Of a DNA stretch of 64,000 nucleotides, positions 24,401 through 34,600 are shown one piece after another; position 1 is the first letter of the stretch; the number at the start of each line of letters is the position of its first letter. This DNA comes from Apis mellifera. Lineage: Eukaryota > Arthropoda > Insecta > Hymenoptera > Apidae. The notes under the pieces are model-generated. The model searched no databases, was not told where the DNA came from, and was given only the letters and a program-made list of their open reading frames with translations. A program made the translations under genes and the position numbers. Location of the stretch: positions 25,435,352 through 25,499,351 of the forward strand of contig NC_037638.1 of the NCBI RefSeq assembly GCF_003254395.2, in the 5' to 3' direction.

Positions 24401-25266
24401 CAAAATCAGAAAGCAAACATTTTCTTATTTTATTTCGAGATGCTGGTTGCCAATTCCGGGCTCTCTATTCATACTGCCCAGATAGAGAAGAAGTTTCAAA
24501 GTTGTATGGTACCGGACCTAAACAAGTCATTGATAAAATGTTCGATAAATTTTTCAAGTAAGTCCATTACCAAGTTAGATTAAATTTTATTACAAATATA
24601 TTTCCATGATTTTATTATACACTGCAATATGATCTTATTGCACAAGAATATGTGAAAAACATACATAACAACATATCTTTTCTCTGAAACGTAAGTTACA
24701 TTAATTACATTAATTATTAAATATAAATAGACGATCTCAAGTGATAGAATAGAGTCTAGAAACTTAGTTTTTTATATTTTTTTAAATAATTTAATATATA
24801 GCTTATGATACTTTTGTTATATTCATTAGATGCTTATATATTGCAAATAGAAAATCAAATTTAGAATATAAATAATATCGGTGTAATAATTAAATTAGTG
24901 ATATTAATATTTTATGTGGAGTATTATTACAAAAATGGTTCTATTTTTGTATGTTTTTTAATATAATAAAAGTCATACATATATTCTGTACAAATATGAT
25001 AGTTATTATAATATTATTAAATTTTTATAAAAAAAATATATATGTGTATTTGCAATTATATTGTATTATATTTGACTAAATATAATTCGTTTTATGTCTA
25101 TAACTTTTTATTTTTTTCTAGATACAATTCAGGAGCAAAATGTTTCTCGCAAGTACATACAAAGCATCTGACTGTGACCATAGATGCCTTTACGATACAC
25201 AACAGCCTTTGGCAAGGTAAAAAGGTGAATTTACCGAACAAGAAAGACATGCCTCTCGTCATATAG
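4603..25266 (+). CDS. Patronin: Patronin / CAMSAP microtubule minus-end-binding protein (multi-exon, 5' start unresolved)
   Basis: This gene encodes the insect CAMSAP homologue, a cytoplasmic protein that binds and stabilises free microtubule minus ends. Coding exons read from the sequence: 4603-4698, 9177-9392, 9470-9924, 10163-10278, 10987-11097, 13000-13081, 13548-13767, 13848-14355, 14440-14606, 16047-16223, 17376-17509, 17590-17743, 17827-18025, 18158-18387, 19191-19365, 19509-19789, 19880-20167, 20240-20476, 20552-20726, 21292-21411, 21975-22070, 22502-22600, 22699-22740, 23898-24131, 24275-24557 and 25122-25266. All junctions are GT-AG and all phases agree, giving 5040 nt or 1679 residues plus a TAG stop. 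Domain order is N-terminal CH domain, serine-rich and glutamine-rich linkers, coiled coils, and a C-terminal CKK domain. The first listed exon starts inside the protein, so the initiator exon is upstream or alternative. Exon 22699-22740 has a weak donor (GTGGCA) and may be optional. Confidence 0.95.
4699..9176 (+). other. Large Patronin intron, about 4.5 kb
   Basis: This intron separates the first recognised exon from the CH-domain exons. It has a GC- and CpG-richer patch around 5520-5880 that includes an ATG-initiated frame ending at a GTGAGG donor (5745-5876), reported as a candidate alternative first exon. Another GC-rich patch lies at about 8518-8790, with no identifiable product. The rest is AT-rich with homopolymer runs and nothing recognisable. 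Confidence 0.7.
9177..10278 (+). CDS. Patronin: Patronin exons encoding the CAMSAP CH domain
   Basis: Three exons, 9177-9392 (phase 0/0), 9470-9924 (ends with 2 extra bases) and 10163-10278 (ends with 1 extra base), encode the CAMSAP-type calponin-homology domain. Diagnostic stretches are NQEHLKPQIVHALSNAELYC, SAHMAVIEGLMVLYAKEV, the CH core KDFQSLCDGVGLAAVVAFYC, PEDVTYMRGS, and NLVVFLADMYNVLEIHPAKC. The exons are GC-rich with many CpG codons, in contrast to the 3' exons of the same gene. Introns are short (77 and 238 nt). Minus-strand open frames here are shadows. Confidence 0.95.
10279..10986 (+). other. Patronin intron with a long AG-free 3' end
   Basis: This intron ends at the AG at 10985-10986. 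No other AG occurs from 10837 to 10984, so the AG exclusion zone is about 148 nt and the branch point may be far upstream. A pyrimidine-rich stretch lies at about 10918-10945. The reading frame of the following exon stays open backward to 10902, including an in-frame ATG at 10956. Confidence 0.6.
10987..13767 (+). CDS. Patronin: Patronin exons: serine-rich linker after the CH domain
   Basis: Exons 10987-11097, 13000-13081 and 13548-13767 continue in matching phases (1, 1, 2, 0). The first carries the conserved RSLPQSIAPIPDLRSNLSVS segment and APGF found downstream of the CH domain in CAMSAPs. The second is short and serine/lysine-rich. The third contains RRSSYAGRRSRRNSVSDDSQ and ends in TIENFGGSQ. 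These linkers are probably disordered and phosphorylated (inference). The 1.9-kb intron between 11098 and 12999 holds only AT-rich sequence and homopolymers. Confidence 0.9.
11098..12999 (+). other. AT-rich Patronin intron with homopolymer tracts
   Basis: No coding potential was seen. The intron contains a T run followed by (TA)n at about 11357-11397, many A/T runs, and a 44-base uninterrupted T tract at 12617-12660. The acceptor is TTTTCTAG at 12992-12999. Confidence 0.7.
12617..12660. repeat. Poly(T) tract of 44 bases
   Basis: Uninterrupted T run in the intron between Patronin exons ending 11097 and starting 13000. Its exact length is likely polymorphic or assembly-dependent. Confidence 0.95.
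13848..14355 (+). CDS. Patronin: Patronin exon with conserved TLPNTTTWQQQ motif and an internal alternative donor
   Basis: A 508-nt exon (phase 0 to 1) encoding a polar linker. It includes RRQTSNSSLDNVALKQILHS, a cluster of basic and serine residues (LSRQSSEKG), and near its end TFATLPNTTTWQQQ, a motif conserved in insect Patronins. A strong GTAAGA donor lies inside the exon at 14221-14226 in the same phase as the distal donor. Use of the inner donor would remove exactly 45 residues without a frameshift. Confidence 0.92.
14440..14606 (+). CDS. Patronin: Patronin exon: first conserved coiled-coil segment
   Basis: This exon encodes MASQLNNIRLKLEEKRRHIE followed by a basic helix and KVGKAAFLQAVTK. 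This is the CAMSAP conserved helical block (spectrin-binding / coiled-coil 1 region by family knowledge). Phase is 1 in, 0 out. It is followed by a 1.44-kb intron that contains a strong candidate 12-nt microexon at 15340-15351. Confidence 0.93.
15132..15187. repeat. Interrupted (TA)n microsatellite
   Basis: TA runs broken by TGTA and TACACA, in the intron containing the 12-nt microexon candidate. Confidence 0.85.
15340..15351 (+). CDS. Patronin: Candidate 12-nt microexon (LYLV) of Patronin
   Basis: The 12 bases encode Leu-Tyr-Leu-Val in phase 0/0, matching the flanking exons (14606 ends phase 0, 16047 starts phase 0). Upstream is a long pyrimidine tract ending TTTCAG; downstream is a perfect GTAAGT donor. 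Inclusion would insert four residues just after the coiled-coil block. It is too short for similarity to confirm, so the call rests on splice-site quality and phase. Confidence 0.45.
16047..16223 (+). CDS. Patronin: Patronin exon: Ser/Thr/Pro-rich linker
   Basis: Fifty-nine codons in phase 0/0, starting GKVKSPSSSTSGGDSP and ending EKPQRPFSLK. The exon is a GC-rich island within AT-rich introns. It is low-complexity, probably disordered, and joins the coiled-coil block to the acidic segment at 17376. The donor is GTACGA. A 1.15-kb AT-rich intron with no other recognised content follows. Confidence 0.88.
16224..17375 (+). other. AT-rich Patronin intron
   Basis: About 1.15 kb, with T-rich tracts around 16520-16550 and no recognisable coding sequence. 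A 24-codon open stretch after a TTTAG at about 16591 has the wrong phase for the flanking exons. Confidence 0.6.
17376..18387 (+). CDS. Patronin: Patronin exons: acidic segment and Gln-rich coiled coil
   Basis: Exons 17376-17509, 17590-17743, 17827-18025 and 18158-18387 follow in compatible phases. They encode the conserved EISEDVRDVEHKWLEHDG segment, MNNSLSEIQADIQRLANQQN, a long glutamine-rich helix, and a polar Gln/Ser/Pro linker ending in SSASPQHRNA. Codon use is strikingly AT-rich and CpG-poor compared with exons before 14.6 kb. The donor of 17376-17509 is placed at GTCAGT (17510) because this gives CAA and the correct phase into MNNSL. Confidence 0.9.
18632..18680. repeat. (TA)n microsatellite
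   Basis: About 24 perfect TA units in a Patronin intron, upstream of the candidate cassette exon at 18772. Confidence 0.95.
18772..18831 (+). CDS. Patronin: Candidate 60-nt cassette exon of Patronin
   Basis: After a long T tract and TTAG, 20 codons (VVNELLDIYMQATVMEPVSD) are open in phase 0 and end at a GTAATG donor, also phase 0. Both flanking exons (ending 18387, starting 19191) are phase 0, so inclusion preserves the frame. The frame stays open beyond the donor to a TAA at about 18913, so it could instead be an alternative terminal exon. No homologue is recognised. Confidence 0.3.
19191..20476 (+). CDS. Patronin: Patronin exons: conserved GFYI segment and long charged coiled coil
   Basis: Exons 19191-19365, 19509-19789, 19880-20167 and 20240-20476. 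The second contains KGFYICFDNDAPKKPKPTLR and KRTSPKK, the conserved CAMSAP segment ahead of the helical domain. The third and fourth encode a long Glu/Arg/Lys/Gln-rich helix including QLEAQRDLDREKHQ and EEERQRRAAILEQHKVKKAI, typical of CAMSAP coiled coil 3. Introns are 74 to 143 nt. All phases agree. Confidence 0.93.
20552..24131 (+). CDS. Patronin: Patronin phase-1 exon series between coiled coil and CKK
   Basis: Exons 20552-20726, 21292-21411, 21975-22070, 22502-22600, 22699-22740 and 23898-24131. The first completes the helix (GKVIDKELLNAIKPTKLRNK) and a KTIHVDAGTELDSG segment. From 21292 onward every exon is phase 1 in and phase 1 out, so each is individually skippable. Products include MRRDYYRGSQDSLTAAHFDE, VDSPDDGRGSSPCRSMNQL, YPSYENFKGRKSNSLMNLC and TDTDSGLGRATPPRRAPSPG, the last conserved before CKK. 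A 39-nt same-phase candidate lies at 21922-21960. Whether 22699-22740 is constitutive is uncertain. Confidence 0.82.
21458..21500. repeat. (AT)n microsatellite
   Basis: Perfect AT run grading into ATATGTATATGTATATATACG, just 3' of exon 21292-21411. Confidence 0.9.
21922..21960 (+). CDS. Patronin: Candidate 39-nt microexon, alternative to 21975-22070
   Basis: After TTTTTAG, 39 nt encode VSHPGEELTDCNR in phase 1/1 and end at GTACCC. The next exon starts only 14 nt later, too short a gap to be spliced as an intron. Unspliced read-through meets a stop (TAG at the next acceptor). The two exons would therefore have to be alternatives. Both fit the phase of the surrounding exons. Confidence 0.4.
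22741..23897 (+). other. AT-rich Patronin intron
   Basis: About 1.16 kb between the microexon-like 22699-22740 and the exon at 23898. It includes a possible in-phase frame after ATTTAG at about 23104 (GPVSYDYPIIYVEY). That frame ends at a weak donor in the wrong phase, so it is not called. Nothing else is recognised. Confidence 0.55.
24275..25266 (+). CDS. Patronin: Patronin C-terminal CKK domain and stop codon
   Basis: Exons 24275-24557 and 25122-25266 encode the CKK domain that defines the CAMSAP/Patronin/Nezha family and binds microtubule minus ends. Key stretches are KSNRGIMLNAVEYCVFPGTV, SKHFLILFRDAGCQFRALYS, GPKQVIDKMFDKFFKYNSGA and LTVTIDAFTIHNSLWQGKKV, ending PLVI and a TAG stop at 25264-25266. 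The intervening intron (24558-25121) is AT-rich and contains nothing recognisable. Confidence 0.96.
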
Positions 25267-25898
25267 TTTTACACAAGTGTCACATTTTATGCCCTCTGTT
25301 GTTCATAGTTACTATTTTAATACAGGCCCATATTAAATTAATGCAAACGTTGCGTTCTTAGTCAATTTTATAAGGACAAATGATTGATGCTGACTCGATA
25401 CGGGATGCAATCATTTTCAGCGATTTTTTACGATTGCAAACCAAATTGAAACGGCGTAATGTTACCAAGTATACGTTTCTTCTTCTTCTTTTTTTTTTTT
25501 TTTTATAATTTTTTCTATCACTATTATTCTGGTATTTTTTTTCTATTTTGTTTTCTTTGTTTTAAGTTAAGTTGTTGGCATCAATTATTGTGTCGTAAAT
25601 TTACCAATATCTAATTAATAGGAATGGTTTGTTGTCAGTATCTAATATCTTTGCGGACTAACTCGACATGTAACCGCCTTGTAATCGTGTAAGCTGCTGT
25701 GTTGTAAATGAAAGTTATGACTGATTGTAAAAGGTATTGATTTTTTTTTTATAATCGTTTTTTCTTTGTTCGTTAAGAAAGAGAGGCAGGGCTTTCATAA
25801 ATATCACATGATGAACGTTTTGTCTTTATATTACATGAAGTAATTCGCACATATTTCCTCATTATACGCGTAAATTAAAACTGCTCTTAATTATTATA

Positions 25899-25937
<39 letters not shown>

Positions 25938-25940
25938 GTA

Positions 25941-25982
<42 letters not shown>

Positions 25983-26814
25983 ATTATTATAATTATAATT
26001 ATTATAATTATTGTTATTATAATTATTATAATTATTATTATTATAATTATTATTATAATTATTATTATTATTTTTATTATTATTATTATTATGATTATTA
26101 TTATTATTATGATTATGATTATTATTATTATTATTATTATATGTCTTTTACTGAATACAAATAGAGGATCATTAATTTAAATGTACTTTTGACAGAGTCT
26201 ATAAAAGGATTCGAATTTTTCAATGTGATTTTTGTATATGATTAATTTCTATTTAACAGAATTTATTTAAAGATGTAAAGAAGAAAGTAAATAAAGTGAA
26301 AGGCTTGTCTTGCATGAAAATCTATTTCATTCATAGAACTGTAAGTTCTTCCACTTTTATCAAATGAATCGAAGTTTAACATTGTTTCGTATGATCCACT
26401 GTAACTGTCTTAAAAAACTTTCTTTTCATTGTGTATATCATTGTCGAATCCAAATTAATGATTCCTCATTAACCATCAGATTTTTGCAACTGTTGACAGT
26501 TGCAGCAGCATACGTAGATAATGTAATTCATTCGTTGAAAAATGTTGGAAAAAACCAACTTACGAATAAATGAGAAAAAAAAAAATAAATAATGTGGATT
26601 TGTAAATATATAAATTGATTCTGATTAGTGAAAAAAAAAAAAAAAAAAATACCAAATCAGCCTTAAGATCGATCTGGATGTAATTGATGTTGTGCGAGGA
26701 TGTTTTTTCTTTACAGTGTAGCTATCATTATAATTTATATAATGCCTCGTTGATTTGAATATCTTGAAGCAAGTTTTTGTGAAGTGTGTATTGGTATAAG
26801 ATTATATAAATAAA
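25267..26814 (+). other. Probable Patronin 3' UTR with candidate poly(A) signals
   Basis: Sequence after the stop is AT-rich with no coding potential. AATAAA hexamers lie at 26290-26295, 26565-26570, 26584-26589 and 26809-26814. Any could direct 3' end formation; which is used cannot be told from sequence. The 3' UTR would include the long ATT-type repeat at about 25887-26139. Confidence 0.5.
25887..26139. repeat. Imperfect ATT/TTA microsatellite, about 250 bp
   Basis: Long, nearly continuous array of ATT-type triplets, interrupted by short TAATTATAATTA runs and occasional GATTA units. It lies in the probable Patronin 3' UTR, 5' of the first AATAAA. Confidence 0.95.
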
Positions 26815-29800
26815 CTTGTAAGGATTTGAGAGAGAAGAGAATGAAATTGTAGAGAAACGTACCAAAAGTAAAAGTTCATTTCTTGAAAGGACAGTAATAA
26901 TTTTGGTAACTAGTAGGAAGTATCTGAATATATAAAGAGCTGCGAACTGCGTAAAATTTTTTGATTGAATTGCTCTTTTTCTTTCCTGCGCGCAATCACA
27001 TACTTATTCTTATAATGTATCAAATAGTTTGAGATCTTGTAATTGTTTTGAAGATTGTAAGAGGAAAGCAGAAGATGGAATGTAGAAGTATGAAAAGAAC
27101 GAAGATTTTCATCTATATTCAAAGTTTTTTATTCTTTATTCTTATTAAATAATTTATTTGAACATCCTAGGCCTAAATATTTATAATTGAAATTTGATCA
27201 TCCACTGTCTGCGTTCCTCACGATCGGGACAAGAGATTCTGGAAAAAGTGTTAATTATTTATTTATAAACGTCTTAGCGTATTATTATAAATTTTAATGA
27301 AATGGACTAATTGTTTAACCCGTTCATATCAGTTTGATGATTCTCCTTACGAGTTTTGTCAACAGGTATATAGATTCTTTTTCTTTGGATAATAATCGTT
27401 TTTTTTTTTTTTTTGTTTTTCATTTATTTTCTAATATATTATTCTCATTTCCTAATGGAACGTGTCAGTCCAATTTTAAGCGAAGCTAAATATGCGGTTT
27501 TCACATTGTACATGATGGATAATTAGCATAATAATGTAATAACGGAAGAACTATTTATTGTGCCATAAATTATAAATTGTCCGCTGTTCGTGTGGGACTG
27601 GCACTGATCTTCCATCTTGACGATTCAATTTTTTTAACATATATACAATTCGATTTTTCGTAATACGCCGATAGGACGAATGGATAGAAATTAGATAGAG
27701 GTAAAATACAATTTTTGTACGGAAATACGGAGGGTCTATAAATTATAGAATTTGTTCTTGTATTCTTGAATTTAAATTGTGTTAAATATTTAACGTATAT
27801 TATAGCATTTATCGATTTATTGTTCGTTCGATATTTCTATAATGTATTTTTTAGCTTAATAATGGCTATGTGCATGAAAATGAAAAAATTTATAAGAAAG
27901 AAAAAACGGAAAAAAAGAACAAAAATTTATTTACAGGAATAAATACGACCCTCCTTATATCTGTAATGGCATAACACAACATGATGGTATTGATTATTCT
28001 TAAGTAATTATGCAACATATCGAATTTCATGTTCTTCACGATTAATGATCGCGAAAAATATATTTTTAATTCGCAACGATACGATACTTGGTTCAATCGT
28101 CCCTTTAGATTGTTTTATTCAACCTATGCGAGGCATGTGTCTCATTTAAGGGACATGCAAAAAAAAAAAAAAAAAAAAACTCTAAAAAAGAAAAAATCCG
28201 TCGATCGTAGTATCCAAAGGGAGTTCATTATATTCTATTCTCGTCTATTGTAAATCTATTGCGTGTATCATCGTAAAAAAATGATAAATAGAGAAATTTT
28301 TGCGAGCTTCAGACTCCGAAAATAGTCCGACTTGACAATATTGAACGCGAAAATTAGTAAATGCCATAAAATGAATTATAAGATTTGAGGTCATGATAAA
28401 AAGTCTACGATAACAATGAATGAGTAAAAGTGAACGAACAATGAATGAAGATTTGATGATTAACAATATAATAGTCACTAATCTTAAGAATCGATGGAAT
28501 GATATCGGTTTGTGGAGAAGGGATTGAAAATATTATGGGGGAAAAAGCTACAAAAGCAAACGATAAAACAGTAAGAGAAAGTTCGAAAAAAAGGATGTAT
28601 AACGGTAGTTAAAGAAGGGAGATTGCTTATGCTTGATATTTATATTTTTCAAAGCAGAGAAATGTTATTAGTGAGCTGTTGGTAACTGGCGTGATAAACA
28701 ATGAAACAAAAAAAAAAAAACAGAAATACGAAAAAATGGAATATAATATAAGATCGCGCTTACTAATAATAAATGATTACCTTTATGTAATAATAATCCT
28801 TCATTTTTATTGTCACAAATGAAAAAAGAAATGAAAACTGAAAACTTTGTCAAATCATACTTGTTCGATTTATCCATGTCTGTAAATATTATGTTTTTAT
28901 ATATGCATAAATGAAATTATTACTCAATGATATATATTTATTGAGTACGTCAACTAAAAATTTGGGTCATATTTTACTGTTAACATCTTGCAGCGAATGT
29001 CATCAATAAAATTTAATAACCCACTTTGCAATAGACTTTTATTCTTTAATGAATAATATATATATTATAATATATATTATAATATATATCTATATAAGTG
29101 TGTCTTCTTTATCTTAATTGGTTGTATAATGTAAATGTATATATATATAACTTTTGGAGTACAGAAGAGGGTGAATTAGATGACCATACTTTCTCATTGT
29201 TATATATTTTATACACAATAGCGAAGGCGTCATTGTTAATTTTTCTGCATATGTATAATATATTACAATTCAACGAATAAGAAAAATACTAGATATAAAT
29301 ATTAAAATATTCTTGTAAAGAACATTTTTTCCTACATATATACTATATTTAATTCGTTAAGGGCACTTTATTACAGGGCGCAATATATGACTTTTCTTTC
29401 GCTATTAATTATTTTAAATATTAAAATATGTTATTTACTATCACTAAAATAATACAAAATAATTTTATTTCGTTTATTTTTTTTTTTTTTTTTTTTTTTT
29501 TTTCTAAAAAATATACGATTTCGATTGAGTACAATTTCATATTTTTTATTATGCTCTTAATCGAAATCGCTGATTACACTTACATTAATGATAATAAATA
29601 GCTTTAAATACTGATGTACAATTCTTTCATGACTTACATAAATGAATTACAATTAAACTATATGGCAGTGATTTTGCTACTTACACGTATATCGTGACGT
29701 TTGTTTTATATATTGAATCTATAATACAATTCGATTTAAATTTGTGCCATAATTTGTTAATGCTTTAAAAAACGTTTCTCAAACTGTGTTTTATAATATT

Positions 29801-30469
29801 AGTATAAAATATCAAAGTTGTAAGAAACATTCCAATAGTAGGTAACAATTTAAATTTACTACGTGATACGTTGATATCTTAATATTGTAATAAATTATAG
29901 ATTTATATAAAAATTTTTATTTTTATAACGAATTTAAATTAATTTTAAATTATTTTAATTTATTTTATTAATTATGATTCTCTTATAAAGTTAATTTTCT
30001 ATATATCTTTTTACCTTAAAATCAAATTTTGATGAACGTTGTGCTTGTTCATGAAGTTGTCAGTGTTCAAAGAATCGTGTAAGTGCGCGGGAAGATAATA
30101 TTTTTTATTCGTTGTGTTTTAATAAATTGTTTGTGAATATTATTATTAAAATATCTATTGGAATGATAATACAAGTGCAATGCATTATTTTTACTTCACA
30201 TCATTGTTTTGAGGTAATTAATTTATTAATAATAAATTTCTTTAAATTTTATATATTGATGGATAGATAAAAAATATATTATTTTTGATCGATTTGTTTT
30301 AGTAGAATAATAAATTATATAATTTTTTGTTAATTAATTTTAAAATGGATATTTAAACAATTAATTAATAGTGTTAATTTAATATTAACTTTTTAAATGT
30401 TGTAATGTTAAATGAATTTTCTTAATACATACTAAAAAAGTTCTTCGTTCTTTTCTTTTTTAGTAAAAA
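26815..30469. other. AT-rich convergent intergenic region
   Basis: This lies between the last candidate poly(A) signal of Patronin and that of laminin. It contains only short open frames, homopolymer runs (T tracts at about 27400-27413 and 29477-29503) and an inverted TATATTATAATATA pattern at about 29050-29090. No protein or structured RNA gene was recognised on either strand. Confidence 0.6.
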
Positions 30470-30475
30470 TTTATT
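30470..30475 (-). terminator. Candidate poly(A) signal of the laminin alpha gene
   Basis: TTTATT on the plus strand reads AATAAA on the minus strand, 468 nt after the laminin stop codon. The intervening 30476-30943 would be 3' UTR. It is the first canonical hexamer I saw downstream of the stop; variant hexamers closer to it are possible. Confidence 0.35.
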
Positions 30476-30943
30476 TCAAAAAGATTTAATTAAAATAGGT
30501 TAATGTAAGATTTTCTATGTACAAGTAGCAAATATTAACTTATTTTTTTTTTTTTTTTTTTACATGATGTTCATTGTATCTTTATCTTTTCTCAACTTAT
30601 TTTTAATATAAATATAATTTGTTATCAAATACGTATAAAAATACAAAGGATTTTCATTAACATTTTGTAAGAATTTGTTATCATAGAAATTTATAACAAG
30701 TAAAAACAAGTTTGAGAAACATTGATACAAACTTCATGCATTTGCATGTTAGCATCTTTTGGCTTCGTTTAATCTTATGTCTTAACAATTAGAGAATTTC
30801 CCATCATGATATGGCACTTGATCCTGGTGTGAAATCGTATTTGAACACCGTTCATAGAAACCTTTCATTTCATTGTGCATCCTTTGAACAGTCTTTGGAA
30901 CTAAATTGAATGACTCAGAGGAGTTCACACATTGTACTGATTA

Positions 30944-31679
30944 TCATTGTACTGGGCAGGAGCTCAAGTGAATGTTATGCAATTCATCCATGTCTGTCCA
31001 ATCCCGTCTTTCTCCCCCTATCATTACATTTCTTATACATCCATTGAAATGATCTCTTGTCATTAATGTTCCTTTTGGTGCAGAGGCTGTAAAATTATCA
31101 TTCAATTTATAAAGATAGTAAATTCCATTATGTTTTTTCATATTTTATAAATATAAAATCTTTATAATACGTATATATGAATGCTAGATAAATATGTGAA
31201 TCAATTAATGCTAGATATATAACTTATTATCATAGATTATTATTATAGAACAATTTTTATTACAATTTTTGATAGTAAATTATGAATTGATAAGATTGAT
31301 AAAATTTTACCTGGCAAACCACCAATGTAGAGAGGTCCAGAGATTGTAGAATCCATCATATGATAATTGACGTTAGGTGGAAGGCCATACTTCTGATCCA
31401 TCTCGTCAACCTTCAATGCTAATTCCTCATCATTATAAACCGCTTGTATTCTGTGCCATCGATTGTCACAGATCGTGTATGGACTAGTAAAACGTTGCTC
31501 AGCATATAATGGATTGTTATCTCCCAGATCACCCGACATGATCACTTTGCCATTATTCAGCTCCAATGACAATGAAGGCGAATTGCCGGGTGCCGTTATG
31601 GAAAGCAAAACACCTGACAATTCCGATGTTCTAAATTCCAATTGAAGTTCAAGCACTGCACCTAATTCAAAGTTTCTCT
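30944..31679 (-). CDS. Laminin alpha: LG5 domain and stop codon
   Basis: Exons 31311-31679 and 30944-31086. Stretches include LELQLEFRTSELSGVLLSIT, CDNRWHRIQAVYNDEELALK, GPLYIGGLP and FNGCIRNVMIGGERRDW. The chain ends in SSCPVQ with a TGA stop (plus-strand TCA at 30944-30946). Confidence 0.95.
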
Positions 31680-34600
31680 CTGTAAAAAAAAAAGAGGAAT
31701 TCAATTTCTCATTTTTTCTGTTACAATTTTTTCTCGATATCACGTTAACATTTATAATTATATTCCAAAATATATCTTACTATATATGGCATATGCTTCA
31801 TCTTGGAAATAAGCCCCACTTTCCACATTTGGGAAGCATTGTCCAACTTGATAAGCTCTACTCGTGGAACCAACCATATCAAACACGTTTCCATTGATCC
31901 TCAATCCTCTGATGCAGCCTTTTAGGGTTTCAAGTTTAACCACAACTTGTTCAGGAATCGGTGTGCCACTTTCAGGTAGACCTCCTATATACATCATAGA
32001 AGCCAGTCCAATCTTTCTTGGTACTTTAATAGTATGCGGTGTTAGAGAATCTACGAGCAACGTCAATTTCCTTTCATCGTGACTGATCACTACGTGATGC
32101 CAATTACCGTCATTAAACGGCATTTTAAACAATATCTCTTTCTTCTGTTTGCTCTTCACTAAAAGTAAAAGTTGTCCATCCCGTATCACGACCATGAGAT
32201 AGTGCTTTGGTCTAAGACCCTACAAAATCAAATAAAATATTTTAATCTGAAATATTAGATATCATAGAAATATGGAATCTCGTTTTTGATCTTTGAAGCT
32301 TAAATTAATATTTTAAAAAAGTTTTACACATACTGGTGTAATGAACAAAAGACCATTTGGATAATACGTTCTGAAATCAAATTCTATGGCGTATTTCTTC
32401 TCCCAAAATTTTTTAAAATTTAAATAGAGTTGAGTGTGGCTGTTTGGTTTGTCGCCAAACTTTAGAGCACCAGCTTCCAGAGAATAATACGGTACTTTCT
32501 GACATCCTTCCGGTTGTGTAGACATTCCTCTTGATAACGAAGCCGATGGTGTATAAGTAGGTGGATCTTTTCCCATACTTGGTCCAGAACGACCGATCAA
32601 TGCATGCTCGAAACTGATAACTTCGTCGAATCGAATAATACTATAAAGAAAAAGAATTATTTCTATTCCTTCTTTCTTTCAACATCATGAATCATCATAA
32701 AATTTAAATATATATATATTTAACTTACTCGTCGTTAAATATCGCGTCTTTAATAGCACCATACAATGGAGTCGTGGTGGAAATCATTTCGGTATTGTTG
32801 ATAAGAACTGGCAAACCTCCGAAGAATAATCCTCCATTCTCTTCAGGAGCTTTAATAGCGGCACTAGTCGGTAATTTACCCGCCGTCTGATAAGCATCGT
32901 CTATTCTCAACTCGATGTCTTTCCGCCTTTTAATTATTGTCACCGAGTGATACCTTCCATCGTTGAAAGTGTCGTTCGATTGTAAAACGAGCTCTCCTTT
33001 CCCTGCGTTCAAGCGCACTTCAACTTGTCCGTTCATTATGCACACGGAATAATAACTCTTTTTCTGGAATCGAAACGGAACAAATTAAGGATCGCTCGTT
33101 CGACAAATTTTCAGACTTGTTTCATTCATCTTACGTTTGATTCGTCGTTCATGTGTCGTATGAGTGGCATACGTTCTTCTTGCCCTTCAAACGTGGAAAG
33201 AAGGAGCACGGCCTTCTCCTGCATCGTTCTAAACGAGAAACTCACCGTCGAGTTTATTTTGCGTAGAGTGTATGCTGCATGTTGCAAATAACCGTCTCCG
33301 TAAAATCCTACCAACCTTAATGGCTGCAAAAATTTATTAACATTATCCATTTCTTCTTCTTTTCAAAATAAAACTTATCCTTACCTTATTCGCGCAAATA
33401 GGCTCAACGCCATAATACTGTTCCGCCATTGGATCATAGCCCACCTCGATTATGATATTAGACATACAGCCAAGGAAAGACACTTGGGAGGGTAGCATTA
33501 ACTTGTCCGCGCGAAAACTCGGTGGGACACCGCCGATGTAATATTTAGCTTGAAGAAAATTGGGAATATCCTCCTTTTTGGGCTGAGTAGCGGGTGCCCC
33601 GATTCTCTTGTCGTTTTCCCCTACGCTCAAGCTACACTTTTCAATGTTTTTATGCAATTGGTAATATCTGAATGCATCCACCTTTGTCCAGTTGCCGGTA
33701 TTATATTTAAAGTTTGAGGACATTTCCATGCTGACGTTACTACCGTAACCAATCTGCAGAATCACTTTCCCTTCTCGAAGGAATATTATGACGTGTTGAT
33801 TCTATAATATCAAATAAAAAATAAGATAGTTTAATAAGATGAAGATCATTTCAAGAAATTATTATTTGAACGTTACATACGTTGTCCGGATTGATTGCCA
33901 GAAACAGCAAGGCGTTCTCGTCGTAAGTCCTGAAGTTAATCGATATTACAAACCGGTACGGATTGTAAGGGCCAGAAGAAACTCTGTTTCTCACCGCGTA
34001 TCCCTCTCCGTTAAAACTGTAAACCGTGTCGTCGCTGACATCTTCCACTCTACAAACATTGAAGCGGAGATTAAAATCATTTCCAATTCTCGATGATAAA
34101 AAAATGTCTTGCGCGCATTACCCTTCCACGCACGCCTCGCAAGCCATGTCTGGCGCGGTTGTAACAAAGTTCCAAAGGCCTATAGGTTTCCCGTCTAGGA
34201 TGACTTGATGTATACAACCGGGAAGGCCGGTAGACGCGATAAGCTCGGTCCTCCTCCGCTCCGGTCTGGGAATTTTCCCTATCCAGACACGATCCGACGT
34301 GGTAATGTCGAAACGACCGTACTCGGAGCTGGTCGAATTCTTCACCACGGGATACCCCCTAGATGTCGACACTTGCTTTCGCACGTGTAATTTACCTACG
34401 TGCCGTACCCTGAAAATTATTTCAAATCAAGGAAAGGATATTGTTATCGATTGCAACACGATTTTATTACTTTACCTTTCAGCCTCGATGCGGTACCAGA
34501 ACTTGTCGTCCTGAATATCGCTGCTGTGTATGATCTCGGGATGCGTAAGAATGCCCGTACCTCCTCCAACGTTCCATACGAATCTCACCTTCCTGTCGAC

